64,000 nt of DNA from Isoptericola cucumis (GTDB lineage: Bacteria > Actinomycetota > Actinomycetes > Actinomycetales > Cellulomonadaceae): positions 62,001 to 126,000 of the forward strand of contig NZ_BMDG01000004.1 in the NCBI RefSeq assembly GCF_014635665.1, given 5' to 3'. The notes under the pieces were generated by a model. The model had not been told where the DNA came from. It saw nothing but the letters and a program-made list of their open reading frames with translations, and made no database searches. Shown in pieces: positions 48,764-56,828 of this stretch. Every line of letters starts with the position of its first letter. Position 1 is the stretch's first letter. The translations under genes and the position numbers were made by a program.

Positions 48764-49855
48764 ATGCAGCCACGCCGCACCGTCGCCACCGCCGCTCTCG
48801 TGACCGCCGCCCTCGCCGTGGGGGTCGCGACCGCCGCGCCGGCGGCCTCGGCCCCGGGCAACGGCGGCCGGGACTTCGACCTCCAGGCGCACCGGGGCGG
48901 GGTCGCGCTCACGGTGGAGAACACGCTGCCGGCGTTCACGAACGCCCTCGAGCTCGGGGTCAGCACCCTCGAGCTCGACGTGCAGATCACCGCCGACGGC
49001 CACGCCGTCGTCACCCACGACCGCGACCCGAACCCGGCCAAGTGCGTCGACACCGCCCCCGCGTTCCCCGGCGACCCCGAGTTCCCGTACGTCCCCGGCG
49101 CCACGTACATCAAGGACCTCACGCTGGCCCAGGTGCGCACCATCGACTGCGGCTCGCTGCGCCAGCCCCAGTTCGGTGGCCAGGAGCTGCACCCCGGCGA
49201 GCGCATGCCCCTGCTGTCGGAGGTCTTCGACCTGGTGAACGACTACCGGGCGCGACAGGTCACCCTGAACGTCGAGACGAAGGTCGAGGCGGGCGCACCG
49301 GAGCAGACCGCGCCCCGCGAGCAGTTCGTGCAGGTCGTCGCCCGGGAGGTCCGCGACGCACGCCTCGGCGGTCAGGTGACGATCCAGAGCTTCGACTGGG
49401 GATCGCTCATGCGGATGCGCGAGGTGGCGCCGCGGCTCCCGGTCGTCGCGCTGACCAACGGCCCGCAGTTCCTCCAGCAGGGGCAGGACGGCGCCTCGCC
49501 GTGGCTGGGCGGGCTGGACATCGACGACTTCGAGGGCTCGCTGCAGCAGCGGTTCGTCGCGGCGGCGGCGTCGTTCGGCGCCGACGCCGTGTCGCCGGTG
49601 CACGGCGACCCGCAGGACGGCGCCGTCGACGACCCCGGCTACGTCCCCTTCACGACCCGCGAGCTCGTGGACGCCGCCCACGCCGAGGACATGCGGGTGA
49701 TCCCGTGGACGGTCGACGACCGGGCCACGCTCGAGTCGCTCATGGACCTCGGGGTCGACGGCATCATCACCGACCGGCCCGACCTGCTGCGCACGGTCAT
49801 GGCCGAGCGCGGCCTGCGGCTCCCGAAGGCGTACCCGGCGCCCCGGGGGCGGTAG
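48764..49855 (+). CDS. Secreted glycerophosphodiester phosphodiesterase
   Basis: 363 residues. A signal peptide (about 1-30, cleavage near AASA-PG) is followed by the GDPD barrel: LQAHRGGVALTVENTLPAFTNALELGVSTLELDVQITADGHAVVTHDRDPN holds the catalytic His pair and the Glu-x-Asp metal ligands. The end VIPWTVDDRATLESLMDLGVDGIITDRPDLL is the conserved C-terminal strand. It hydrolyses glycerophosphodiesters outside the cell to glycerol-3-phosphate, a phosphate or carbon source. No Pho box was identified. Confidence 0.93.
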   Translation: MQPRRTVATAALVTAALAVGVATAAPAASAPGNGGRDFDLQAHRGGVALTVENTLPAFTNALELGVSTLELDVQITADGHAVVTHDRDPNPAKCVDTAPAFPGDPEFPYVPGATYIKDLTLAQVRTIDCGSLRQPQFGGQELHPGERMPLLSEVFDLVNDYRARQVTLNVETKVEAGAPEQTAPREQFVQVVAREVRDARLGGQVTIQSFDWGSLMRMREVAPRLPVVALTNGPQFLQQGQDGASPWLGGLDIDDFEGSLQQRFVAAAASFGADAVSPVHGDPQDGAVDDPGYVPFTTRELVDAAHAEDMRVIPWTVDDRATLESLMDLGVDGIITDRPDLLRTVMAERGLRLPKAYPAPRGR

Positions 49856-49911
49856 GGCCCGGCGGCGGCTCCGCCCCCGGCACGGGAGGCCGGCCACCGG
49901 ACATGGTCGCC

Positions 49912-49947
49912 GGTCAGTCGCCTGGTCAGTCGCCTGGTCAGTCGCCG
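49912..49947. repeat. 12-bp direct repeat, three copies
   Basis: GGTCAGTCGCCT is repeated three times (last copy ends in G) in the 243-bp intergenic region, flanked on both sides by ATGGTCGCCGG. An inverted repeat ATGACA-CA-TGTCAT lies at 49964-49977. No gene was seen here. Confidence 0.85.
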
Positions 49948-50098
49948 GTCATGGTCGCCGGCGATGACACATGTCATGGACGTGGCGTGCGGAGGACACG
50001 AAAAGCGGTGACGGCTCGGCACTACTGCGCGGCGCTCGCGGCCGGTGGACTGGTCCCACGACCACACACCCCGACGTCCGCCCCGACAGGAGCACACC

Positions 50099-50680
50099 AT
50101 GTCCCTCATCGACACCATCCAGGACCTCGTCGCGCAGGTGCCCGATCTCGTCCAGCCGCTCGTCGTCGCGGCGGCGGGCGCGATCCCGTTCGTGGAGGGC
50201 GAGGGTGCCGTGGCGATCGGCATCATCGGCGGCATCCACCCGGCGCTCGCGGCCGTCGCCGCGATGGTCGGGAACTTCCTGTGCGTGGCCGCGCTCGTGC
50301 TGCTCAGCTCCGGGGCGCGCAACGCCGTCGTGACCCGGCACCGCGCCAACGTCCGAGCGCGGGAGGCCGTGACGGTCGGCGGCGGGGCGGGCGCGGGGTC
50401 GCGGCCGGCCGAGGGATCCGGGACGGCGGCCGGCGAGACGGCCGGCGAGGGCCGAGGGGTCGAGCGCCGGGCGAAGTTCCAGCGCGCCTACGAGCGCTAC
50501 GGCGTGCCCGGCGTGAGCCTGCTCGGCCCGCTGCTGCTCCCCACGCACTTCACGGCCACCATGCTCGCTGCCTCCGGCGTCGGCAAGGCCCGCATCCTGG
50601 TCTGGCAGGCGGTCGCGATCGTCGGGTGGACCACGCTGACCGCGCTCGTCGTCAGCGGGGTCCTCTCCGCCGTCGGATGA
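50099..50680 (+). CDS. Small multidrug export (SMEX-type) membrane protein
   Basis: 193 residues, four hydrophobic segments: LVVAAAGAIPFVEGEGAVAIGIIGGI, ALAAVAAMVGNFLCVAALVLLS, GVPGVSLLGPLLLPTHFTATMLAA and ILVWQAVAIVGWTTLTALVVSG. A hydrophilic, Gly/Ala/Glu-rich loop (about 75-120) lies in the middle. The pattern IPFVEG-E near the N-terminus and GPLLLPTHF fit the small multidrug export protein family; transport substrates are unproven. ATG 50099 follows GACAGGAG. Confidence 0.78.
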   Translation: MSLIDTIQDLVAQVPDLVQPLVVAAAGAIPFVEGEGAVAIGIIGGIHPALAAVAAMVGNFLCVAALVLLSSGARNAVVTRHRANVRAREAVTVGGGAGAGSRPAEGSGTAAGETAGEGRGVERRAKFQRAYERYGVPGVSLLGPLLLPTHFTATMLAASGVGKARILVWQAVAIVGWTTLTALVVSGVLSAVG

Positions 50681-50731
50681 CGAGGGCTGACGTGACCCCG
50701 GCTGACGAGGGGCGAGCGGCCCCGGTCGTCG

Positions 50732-51490
50732 TCAGTCGCGGGTCGCGGTGGCCCACACCGTGCCGGCCGGGTCGACGAGGCGCACGGCGCGCACGTCGTG
50801 TGCCGCGCCGTCCAGCACCCCGCCCGTCGAGCACGACCCCGACGTCACGACGCAGCGCCCGAGCGCGACGTCCCGGCCGGCCGCGCCGCCCTCGGGCCGG
50901 TCGTCCTCGGCCCCGTCGTCCTCGGCCCCGACCGTGACGACGACGTCGTAGGCCGCCGCCGCGCCGGGGTCGCGGACCAGCACGAACACCCACGACGGCT
51001 CGCCGTCGTAGAGGAAGACCGTGCCGACCGACCTGCCCGGGCCCGTCGACGCGTCCCCGGCGACGAGGTCCGCCGCGGCGAAGTAGTGGCCGTCCGCGAC
51101 GTCGAGCGTCTCGCGGTACGACGCGGCCAGCTCCCGGTCCGGTGCCGTGGCCCACCACGTGCCGACGCCCCCGGCGACGACCAGGGCGGCGGCCGTGGCC
51201 GCGACGAGGACACGCCGGGTGCGGTGCCGCCGGACCGAGGCGGGCCGGGCCGGGCCCGCCGCGTGCAGCCGGGCCAGCACCCGCCCCTCGAAGTCGGCGG
51301 AGGGGTCGCGCTCGGGGGCCAGCAGCAGCAGCTCGTCGGCGGTCTCGGCGAGCGACGACAGCTCGTCGCGGCAGCGCCCGCAGCCGGCGAGGTGGGCGGA
51401 CACGGTGGCGCGGGTGGCGCCGTCGGCGACCCCGGTCGCGACGTCGGTGAGGGCGTCCCGCAGCTCGCCGCACCTCGTGGAGCCGGTCAT
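50732..51490 (-). CDS. Anti-sigma factor (RskA-like, zinc-finger type)
   Basis: 252 residues. The N-terminal anti-sigma domain has a His-x3-Cys-x2-Cys ZAS motif (HLAGCGRC, about residues 32-39). A single membrane helix follows (about 90-112: VLVAATAAALVVAGGVGTWW), then an extracytoplasmic RskA-type domain (about 115-252) with two Cys residues (GRCVVTSGSC) that could form a disulfide. It would hold the ECF sigma factor at the membrane until a signal triggers release. ATG 51490 overlaps the sigma stop by 4 bp. Confidence 0.9.
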   Translation of the reverse strand: MTGSTRCGELRDALTDVATGVADGATRATVSAHLAGCGRCRDELSSLAETADELLLLAPERDPSADFEGRVLARLHAAGPARPASVRRHRTRRVLVAATAAALVVAGGVGTWWATAPDRELAASYRETLDVADGHYFAAADLVAGDASTGPGRSVGTVFLYDGEPSWVFVLVRDPGAAAAYDVVVTVGAEDDGAEDDRPEGGAAGRDVALGRCVVTSGSCSTGGVLDGAAHDVRAVRLVDPAGTVWATATRD

Positions 51491-52035
51491 GGTGCGCCCA
51501 CCTCCCGCATGGTGGCCAGCTCGTCCCGCAGGTGCCGCAGCCCGAGCCGGACGCGGGTCTTCGCGGTGCCCAGGGGGACGCCGGTCCGCTCGGCGATCTC
51601 GACGCCCGTCAGCCCGAACACCGCCGCGAGCACCACCGCCGTCGCCTGCTCGGCCGGAACGCGCGCGAGGGCGGCGTCGAGGGTGGCGCCGTCCGCGACC
51701 CGTTCCGCGAGCCGGTCGGGGCTCGCGATCGTCTCGGCCATGACCGCCGGGTCCACGGGCAGGTCCCGGCGCACGCGCAGGACGTCGATCGCCGCGTTCC
51801 GGGCGATCGCCAGCAGCCACGTCGTCGCGCGACCGCGCCGGGCGTCGAAGGCGTCGGCGTGCCGCCACGCCCGGACGAAGGCCTCCTGCGCGACCTCCTC
51901 GGCGACGGCGGGAACGCCGACCAGCAGGAGGGCGAGCCCGTACACCTTCCCCTGGTGCCGGCGCACGAAGACGGCGGCCGCGTCCGGGTCGTCCGCGGCC
52001 ATCCCGGCGAGGAGCGTCTCGTCCGACACCGCCAT
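51487..52035 (-). CDS. ECF RNA polymerase sigma factor (SigK-like)
   Basis: 182 residues. Region 2 (about 20-90: AAVFVRRHQGKVYGLALLLVGVPAVAEEVAQEAFVRAWRHADAFDARRGRATTWLLAIARNAAIDVLR) and region 4 (about 118-175: ALARVPAEQATAVVLAAVFGLTGVEIAERTGVPLGTAKTRVRLGLRHLRDEL) are complete. Shares a transcript with its anti-sigma. A GATCC-N17-CGTAG motif upstream also occurs before the divergent lipoprotein-cytochrome operon, suggesting autoregulation plus control of that operon. Confidence 0.93.
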   Translation of the reverse strand: MAVSDETLLAGMAADDPDAAAVFVRRHQGKVYGLALLLVGVPAVAEEVAQEAFVRAWRHADAFDARRGRATTWLLAIARNAAIDVLRVRRDLPVDPAVMAETIASPDRLAERVADGATLDAALARVPAEQATAVVLAAVFGLTGVEIAERTGVPLGTAKTRVRLGLRHLRDELATMREVGAP

Positions 52036-52043
52036 GTCCTCGT

Positions 52044-52070
52044 CTACGTGCCGACACCCCCTCCTGGATC
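52044..52070 (-). promoter_or_regulatory. Putative ECF-type promoter of the sigma/anti-sigma operon
   Basis: On the minus strand GATCC (52070-52066), 17 nt, CGTAG (52048-52044). The -10 ends 8 nt before ATG 52035. The identical arrangement occurs on the plus strand at 52120-52146. Confidence 0.65.
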
Positions 52071-52083
52071 TCCACGTCCCGGA

Positions 52084-52096
52084 ATCCGTGACGGAT
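52084..52096. promoter_or_regulatory. Palindrome between divergent ECF-type promoters
   Basis: ATCCGT-G-ACGGAT: perfect 6-bp arms around one base, centred between the two promoters. Possible binding site for a further regulator; unknown. Confidence 0.4.
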
Positions 52097-52119
52097 GCGC
52101 CTCGAGTCGTCGCGGGAGA

Positions 52120-52146
52120 GATCCGTCGGGCGGTCCGGGCCCGTAG
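52120..52146 (+). promoter_or_regulatory. Putative ECF-type promoter of the lipoprotein-cytochrome b operon
   Basis: GATCC (52120-52124), 17 nt, CGTAG (52142-52146), the same elements and spacing as before the ECF sigma gene on the other strand. About 66 nt separate it from ATG 52213, which has its own GAGGAGGG site. Confidence 0.65.
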
Positions 52147-52212
52147 GTACGGGAGAGGGCGGCGGGTGCACGGCCCGCCGTCGGGTCGGGACCGACCCCA
52201 CGAGGAGGGACC

Positions 52213-52683
52213 ATGTCCAGGCTACGAGGAACCGGGCGACGAGGGGCGAGGACTGCCGCCGCCGTGGCGCTCGTCGCGATGTTCGCCGCGGGATGCGGCG
52301 ACGACGGCGGAGGCGGCGGCGAGCAGGCGGGTGGCGAGGCCGTCGGCTCCGGCGGCATGACGCTCGAGATCACCGCCCCGGAGGACGGGGCCGAGGTGGA
52401 GGTGCCGTTCACGGTCGAGCTGGCGTCGAGCGAGGAGCTCGGGCCGACCGACACCGGCGCGCACCACGTGCACGTCTTCTTCGACGGCGACGACGCGGAG
52501 TACATGGTCGTCGAGGGCGACAGCGCCGAGGTGACCGACCTCCCGGACGGGGAGCACGTGGTGAACGCGTCGCTGCGCAACGCCGACCACTCGCCCGCGG
52601 GCGTCGAGACCGAGATCTCCGTGACCGTCGGCGGGGGCGGCACCGACGACACCGGGGACGACGGCGGCCTCCCGGGGTACTGA
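52213..52683 (+). CDS. Lipoprotein with immunoglobulin-like beta domain
   Basis: 156 residues. Signal peptide with lipobox AAGC (Cys about 24), a Gly-rich linker and a single about 90-residue beta domain (MTLEITAPEDGAEVEVPFTVELASSEELGPTDTGAHHVHVFFDGDDAEYMVVEGDSAEVTDLPDGEHVVNASLRNADHSPA). The HHVHV-x-FDG and ASLRNADHSP stretches resemble DUF4399-like domains and carry several His that could bind metal. Surface-anchored; function unknown. One nt separates it from the cytochrome b gene. Confidence 0.82.
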   Translation: MSRLRGTGRRGARTAAAVALVAMFAAGCGDDGGGGGEQAGGEAVGSGGMTLEITAPEDGAEVEVPFTVELASSEELGPTDTGAHHVHVFFDGDDAEYMVVEGDSAEVTDLPDGEHVVNASLRNADHSPAGVETEISVTVGGGGTDDTGDDGGLPGY

Positions 52684-52684
52684 C

Positions 52685-53389
52685 GTGCCTGACGACCAGG
52701 TTGCCGACCCGGGTGCCGATACCGACCCGGAGGCCGGCGCCCACGGCACCCTCGAGCGCAACCCGCGGCCGGCCCGCTGGTTCCACGCGGGCGTGTACGT
52801 GACCGTCCTCGTCCTGGGGGCCACGGGATGGTGGCTCCTGCTGGGCCGCGAGGGCAGCCCGAGCGCGCTGGCGCGTGCGACGGGCGTCTCGGACGCCGAC
52901 CTGCACACCGTGACGGGCTGGGTGCTGGCGGCGCTGGTGGCGGTCGGCGCGGTCGCCGGCGCCCGGGGGTGGCGCACCTTCTGGCGCGAGTCGGTGCGCT
53001 TCCGCCGCGGCGACGGGGCGTGGTTCCGGCGCTGGCCCGCCGCCGTGCTCACCGGGCGCTTCGGCCGGCACGAGGGGCGCTTCGACCCGGGGCAGCGGGT
53101 GGCGAACCTGGTGCTGGTCGCCACGCTGCTCGCGCTGGTCGTCACGGGGGTCGGGCTGGCCCTCGTGAGCGGCGGGCCGGCGTTCGTCTGGCTGGTCCGC
53201 GTGCACCGCTGGTCGACGTACGCCCTGACGCCCGTCGTCGTCGGGCACGTGATCATCGCCGCCGGGGTGCTGCCGGGGTACCGCGGGGTCTGGCGGGCGA
53301 TGCACCTGGGCGGCCGGCTCCGCACGACGGACGCGCAGCGGGTCTGGCCCGGGTGGACGGAGCGGCAGGAGCGTCGTCGACGGCGGTGA
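52685..53389 (+). CDS. Cytochrome b/b6-domain membrane protein
   Basis: 234 residues, four to five membrane helices with His residues placed as b-heme ligands: PARWFHAGVYVTVLVLGATGWWLLL, DADLHTVTGWVLAALVAVGAV, VANLVLVATLLALVVTGVGLAL and VRVHRWSTYALTPVVVGHVIIAAG. The layout matches the formate dehydrogenase-gamma/Ni-hydrogenase cytochrome b type. It would pass electrons between the quinone pool and an extracytoplasmic partner; the co-transcribed lipoprotein is a candidate partner, with the ECF system as regulator. Predicted topology places both ends in the cytoplasm. Confidence 0.85.
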   Translation: MPDDQVADPGADTDPEAGAHGTLERNPRPARWFHAGVYVTVLVLGATGWWLLLGREGSPSALARATGVSDADLHTVTGWVLAALVAVGAVAGARGWRTFWRESVRFRRGDGAWFRRWPAAVLTGRFGRHEGRFDPGQRVANLVLVATLLALVVTGVGLALVSGGPAFVWLVRVHRWSTYALTPVVVGHVIIAAGVLPGYRGVWRAMHLGGRLRTTDAQRVWPGWTERQERRRRR

Positions 53390-53395
53390 GGCCGG

Positions 53396-53800
53396 TCATC
53401 TCGGCAGCGGGACCAGCGCGCAGATCTCGAAGGTGTCCCGCCCGCGGCGCAGCAGGTAGCGGCAGCGCTCGCTCGTGAGCTCGGCCGCGAGCTCGTCGAC
53501 GTACGACCACCGCACGTCGACCCACAGCAGCGCCCAGCCGACCTCCTCGAGGGACACGACCTCCGGGACCGCGGCGACGGCGTCGCGCGCGTCCGTGGCG
53601 GCCGGTCGGCCGTGGTCGAGCTCCCGCACCTGCTCCGGCGACTCCAGCAGCGTCGTGCGGTCCTGCTCGACGAGCAGGGCCGGGAGGTCGAACCGGTCGG
53701 AGATGCCCTCGAGGTCACCGGCGTCGAGCACCGCGCGGTGCTGGGCGAGGTACGCGCGCAGGGCGTCGCCGTCGTACCCCGCGACCGGCCGGACCGTCAT
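53396..53800 (-). CDS. NTF2-like (SnoaL-type) hypothetical protein
   Basis: 134 residues, no signal or membrane segment. YLAQHRAVLDAGDLEGISDRFDLPALLVEQDRTTLLESPEQVRE is the cone-shaped NTF2-like opening, and the beta-rich end (VGWALLWVDVRWSYVDE; RCRYLLRRGRDTFEICALVPL) fits the fold. No catalytic residues can be assigned. TACCGT 7 nt before ATG 53800 indicates a leaderless transcript, which is preferred over the upstream ATG at 53836. Confidence 0.7.
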   Translation of the reverse strand: MTVRPVAGYDGDALRAYLAQHRAVLDAGDLEGISDRFDLPALLVEQDRTTLLESPEQVRELDHGRPAATDARDAVAAVPEVVSLEEVGWALLWVDVRWSYVDELAAELTSERCRYLLRRGRDTFEICALVPLPR

Positions 53801-53890
53801 GCGGACCACGGTAGGCGCGGCCGGGGTGCCCGGCACCCCGGCCGGGGCCTCACCAGGCCCTCACCGGTCCTCACCGGTCCTCACCGGCCA

Positions 53891-54766
53891 TCACCAGGCC
53901 TGGGCGAACACGTCGGCGAAGAGCTCGTCGGGGTCGGCGTCGAGCCCGCGGGCGGCGAACCAGGCGCAGACGTTGCGGCAGTCGCGGTGCAGGAGGTCGG
54001 CCCCGAACGGGTTCGCCACCAGGTCCACCACCTGCGGCAGGTCGATGATCACCAGGCGCTCGCCGTCGGCGGGGTCGACGAGGATGTTGTAGGGCGACAG
54101 GTCGCCGTGCGCCCAGCCGAGCCGGGCGACGACGCCCATGGCGCGACGGAGCTGGTCGAACCAGTCGGCGAGCAGGTCCGGCGCCGGTCTCGCGCGCGCC
54201 AGGCGAGGCGCCGCCTCGTACCCGCCGCCGTCGGCCGGGCCGCCCACGAACTCCATGAGGAGCTCCGTCCCGTCGATCTGCACGGGGTAGGGGACCGGCG
54301 CGCCGGCGTCCCAGAGCGTCGCGAGGGCGCCGAACTCGGCGTCCGCCCACTGGGTCGCCGCGACCGCCCGGCCCCAGGAGGACTTGCGGTCCTCGACGGC
54401 CCGCTGGTCGCGGGTGCGCCGCACGCGCCGGCCGTCGGTGTACTGGCCGTCGCGGTGGAACTGGCGGTGGTCGCGGCCGCGGTACCGCTTGGCGGCGAGC
54501 AGGCTGTGCCGCGTCGGGTCGCCGGGCACGGCGCGCTCGACGAGGTGGACGTCGGCCTCCTTGCCGGTCTTGAGGACCCCGAGCTCGGTGTCGAGCGCCG
54601 CGTCGGCGACGACGACCCAGTCGGGGCGGGGCTCCGGGCCGCGCTGGCCCTTGGTCACGGACGTCCAGGTCGACCAGCGCTGGCCGGGGCCGGGCTCGGT
54701 GACGGTCGTGTCGGTGAGGTCGCCGAGGTGGTCGGCGAAGCGGTCGTGAAGGTGGTGCTCGGGCAC
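53891..54766 (-). CDS. RIO-type serine protein kinase
   Basis: 291 residues. RIO1-like motifs: GVLKTGKEADVHLVE (flexible glycine loop, about 66-80), LAAKRYRGRDHRQFHRDGQYTDGRRVRRTRDQRAVEDRKSSWGRAVAATQWADAEF (Lys and the RIO-specific linker), LLMEFVG hinge, WAHGDLSPYNILVD (catalytic Asp/Asn) and IIDLPQVVDL (metal Asp). Eukaryotic and archaeal RIO kinases act in ribosome maturation; the bacterial role is unknown. GTG 54766 follows GAGGAGA. Confidence 0.9.
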   Translation of the reverse strand: MPEHHLHDRFADHLGDLTDTTVTEPGPGQRWSTWTSVTKGQRGPEPRPDWVVVADAALDTELGVLKTGKEADVHLVERAVPGDPTRHSLLAAKRYRGRDHRQFHRDGQYTDGRRVRRTRDQRAVEDRKSSWGRAVAATQWADAEFGALATLWDAGAPVPYPVQIDGTELLMEFVGGPADGGGYEAAPRLARARPAPDLLADWFDQLRRAMGVVARLGWAHGDLSPYNILVDPADGERLVIIDLPQVVDLVANPFGADLLHRDCRNVCAWFAARGLDADPDELFADVFAQAW

Positions 54767-54945
54767 GTGAGGTCTCCTCGGTGGGCGAGGAGCCGTACGA
54801 GGCTCCTCAGCAGGGGGTGCTGTCCGCCCGCCGGGCCGGTGCCGGGAGGGCGCGGATGACGACGTCGTCCATCGGTCTGCCCTCCTTCTCACGCGTGCTC
54901 GCGTGTTCTTGCTCGAATGTTCCCGTGTGCGCTGGCGCGGCCGGT

Positions 54946-54993
54946 GCTCGCGTGCCGCCACGCTCGCGTGCCGCCACGCTCGCGTGCCGCCAC
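54946..54993. repeat. 16-bp tandem repeat, three perfect copies
   Basis: GCTCGCGTGCCGCCAC occurs three times head to tail, 58 bp before the MBL hydrolase gene and upstream of the divergent RIO kinase gene. A looser CTCGCGTG-like copy lies at about 54897. The 285-bp region has no other recognisable element apart from TACCGT at 55040-55045. Confidence 0.9.
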
Positions 54994-55051
54994 GGAAGAC
55001 CCTGACAGGCCGGCCGCGCGCGCGTCGAGGGAATTTCCGTACCGTGCGGGG

Positions 55052-55978
55052 ATGGGAGCTCCTGGGGAGGGACGGGCCCGCGGCGGGTTCGTGCCGGTGG
55101 CCGACGACGTGCTGGTGCGCACCAGCCGCCGGGCGAGCACGACGACGACGCTGGTGCTCGGTCGCCTGCCCGCTCCGCAGGGCCCGGCCCCCGGACCTGC
55201 GGCCCGGCCGGCGCTCCTGGTCGACCCGGCGTGGGCCGCCGACGAGCTCGCGGCGATCGCCGACGAGGTCCGGGCGGGCGGTGTGCGCGTCGTGGCGGGC
55301 TTCGCCACCCACGCGCACCACGACCACCTCCTGTGGCATCCGCGGCTCGGGGACGTGCCGCGGTGGGCGACGGCGACCGCGGCGGCCGTCGCGCGGCGGG
55401 AGCGCCACCGCCTGCTCGCCGAGGTGCGGCGGGACGAGGAACGCGACGCCGGTCCGCCCGGTCCGCCCGGTCCGCCCGGTCCGCCCGAGCCGCTCCGCGA
55501 GGTCCTCGACCTCGTCGCGCGCGTGCGCGCCGTGCCCGCCGGCGCCCCTGGTGAGGACCCGCCGGTGCTCCCCGGTCTCGACGGGCTGCCGGCCGTCCAC
55601 GTGGTCGAGCACGACGGGCACGCGCCCGGCCATGCCGCGCTGTGGCTGCCGGGGAGCCGCGTGCTGGTCGCGGGGGACATGCTCAGCGACCTCGAGCTGC
55701 CGCTGCCGTGCGACGAGATCACCGGGCGGGCGGACGTGGGCGCCTACCTCGCCGGCCTGGACCGGCTCGCGCCGTACGTGGTGAGGGCGCGGGTGCTGGT
55801 GCCGGGGCACGGCACCCCGACCGACCGGCCGGGCGAGCGTCTCGACGCCGACCGGCGCTACCTCGACGCCGTGCTCGCCGGGCGGGCCGTGGACGACCCG
55901 CGCCTGTCGCACGACGGGATGGCGGCCGAGCACGAGCGCCTGCGGCGCGTCGTGGCAGGCCGGGCGCCGGGCGCCTGA
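55052..55978 (+). CDS. Metallo-beta-lactamase-fold hydrolase
   Basis: 308 residues. Metal motif THAHHDHLLWHP (H-x-H-x-D-H, about 87-98), second His in EHDGHAPGHAALWLPGSRVLVAGDML (metal Asp) and PGHGTP at the end give the full binuclear metal set. The insert from about 133 carries four Pro-Gly-Pro-type units encoded by a 9-bp repeat (55451-55486, GGTCCGCCC). Substrate unknown. Start ATG 55052 lies 6 nt after TACCGT, so it is probably leaderless. Confidence 0.87.
   Translation: MGAPGEGRARGGFVPVADDVLVRTSRRASTTTTLVLGRLPAPQGPAPGPAARPALLVDPAWAADELAAIADEVRAGGVRVVAGFATHAHHDHLLWHPRLGDVPRWATATAAAVARRERHRLLAEVRRDEERDAGPPGPPGPPGPPEPLREVLDLVARVRAVPAGAPGEDPPVLPGLDGLPAVHVVEHDGHAPGHAALWLPGSRVLVAGDMLSDLELPLPCDEITGRADVGAYLAGLDRLAPYVVRARVLVPGHGTPTDRPGERLDADRRYLDAVLAGRAVDDPRLSHDGMAAEHERLRRVVAGRAPGA
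55451..55486 (+). repeat. 9-bp repeat, four copies, in the MBL gene
   Basis: GGTCCGCCC repeated four times in frame encodes Gly-Pro-Pro units in a loop. Confidence 0.9.
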
Positions 55979-55997
55979 CGGCCGGCCGTCAGACGCC
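55970..55997. terminator. Bidirectional terminator overlapping two stop codons
   Basis: CTGACGGCC-GGCCGTCAG (55975-55992) is a perfect 18-bp palindrome, extended by GGCG/CGCC. It contains the TGA of the MBL gene and the stop of the minus-strand YdjM-like gene. Confidence 0.65.
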
Positions 55998-56828
55998 GAG
56001 CAGCGACTCGCTCGTGGCGAGCGTCCACGCGGTGGCCGACTCCCACACGGCGGCCGTGTCGAAGCCCATCTGGTCGAGCGCGGCCCACCCCACGCCGAGC
56101 AGCGCGTACGCGCTGACCGGCGTCATGACCAGCCACTCGCGCCACGACCCGGCGTCGCCGAGGACCGGCAGGGAGATGTTGCCGCCGTCGCGCCACACGT
56201 CGTCGAAGGGCATCCACCGGTACCGGCGCACCCAGGTGGGGGAGCGGAACTTCAGCGGCCACAGCAGCGGCACGCCGCGCGTGGTGAGCATGTCGCCGAG
56301 GATGTGGACGGCGCAGCCGAGCCCCACGCAGAACGGCATCCAGTACCACTCCTCCGGCGCGAAGACGGCGACGGCCGCGGCGAGCGAGAGGGACAGGGTC
56401 CACGTCCACCAGCGGCGCTGGCCGGTGAGCTTGAGCGCGCGCACGGCGAACGCGACGAGCAGCACCGCCATGATGCCGGGGCCGACGAGCACGTCGCCGA
56501 ACGCCTCGGTGCGCACCGAGACCAGGCCCATGACCCACGCGATCGCGGTGAAGACGGCGATCCCGAGCAGCGAGTGGGTGCCGTTGCGGTGCCCGCCCGA
56601 GACGGTCGCGACCAGCTTCGTGACGCCCTCGGACACGGGCGGCAGCGAGTGGGCGATGGTGCCGTTGTGGTGGTCGGCGTCGGGCAGGAGCGCCGCGCCG
56701 GCGCACACGAGAGCGCCCGTCATGACCCCGACCTCGGACACGGGGTACCACCCGAAGGCGATCGGTGTCGTCGAGGTCACCGCCACCCAGGCGGCGGCTC
56801 CCGATGCGGCGTGGTGCCCACCCATCAT
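55989..56828 (-). CDS. YdjM-like membrane-bound metal-dependent hydrolase
   Basis: 279 residues. The pattern MGGHHAASGAAAW, GALLPDADHHNGTIAHSLPP and GGHRNGTHSLLGI is typical of the YdjM family (metal-site His/Asp followed by membrane helices). Helices cover about 20-50, 85-110, 120-135 and 145-180; VGLGCAVHILGDMLTTRGVPLLWP is the conserved C-terminal motif. The E. coli homologue is LexA-regulated, but no LexA box was seen here. Activity is unproven. Confidence 0.83.
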   Translation of the reverse strand: MMGGHHAASGAAAWVAVTSTTPIAFGWYPVSEVGVMTGALVCAGAALLPDADHHNGTIAHSLPPVSEGVTKLVATVSGGHRNGTHSLLGIAVFTAIAWVMGLVSVRTEAFGDVLVGPGIMAVLLVAFAVRALKLTGQRRWWTWTLSLSLAAAVAVFAPEEWYWMPFCVGLGCAVHILGDMLTTRGVPLLWPLKFRSPTWVRRYRWMPFDDVWRDGGNISLPVLGDAGSWREWLVMTPVSAYALLGVGWAALDQMGFDTAAVWESATAWTLATSESLLGV

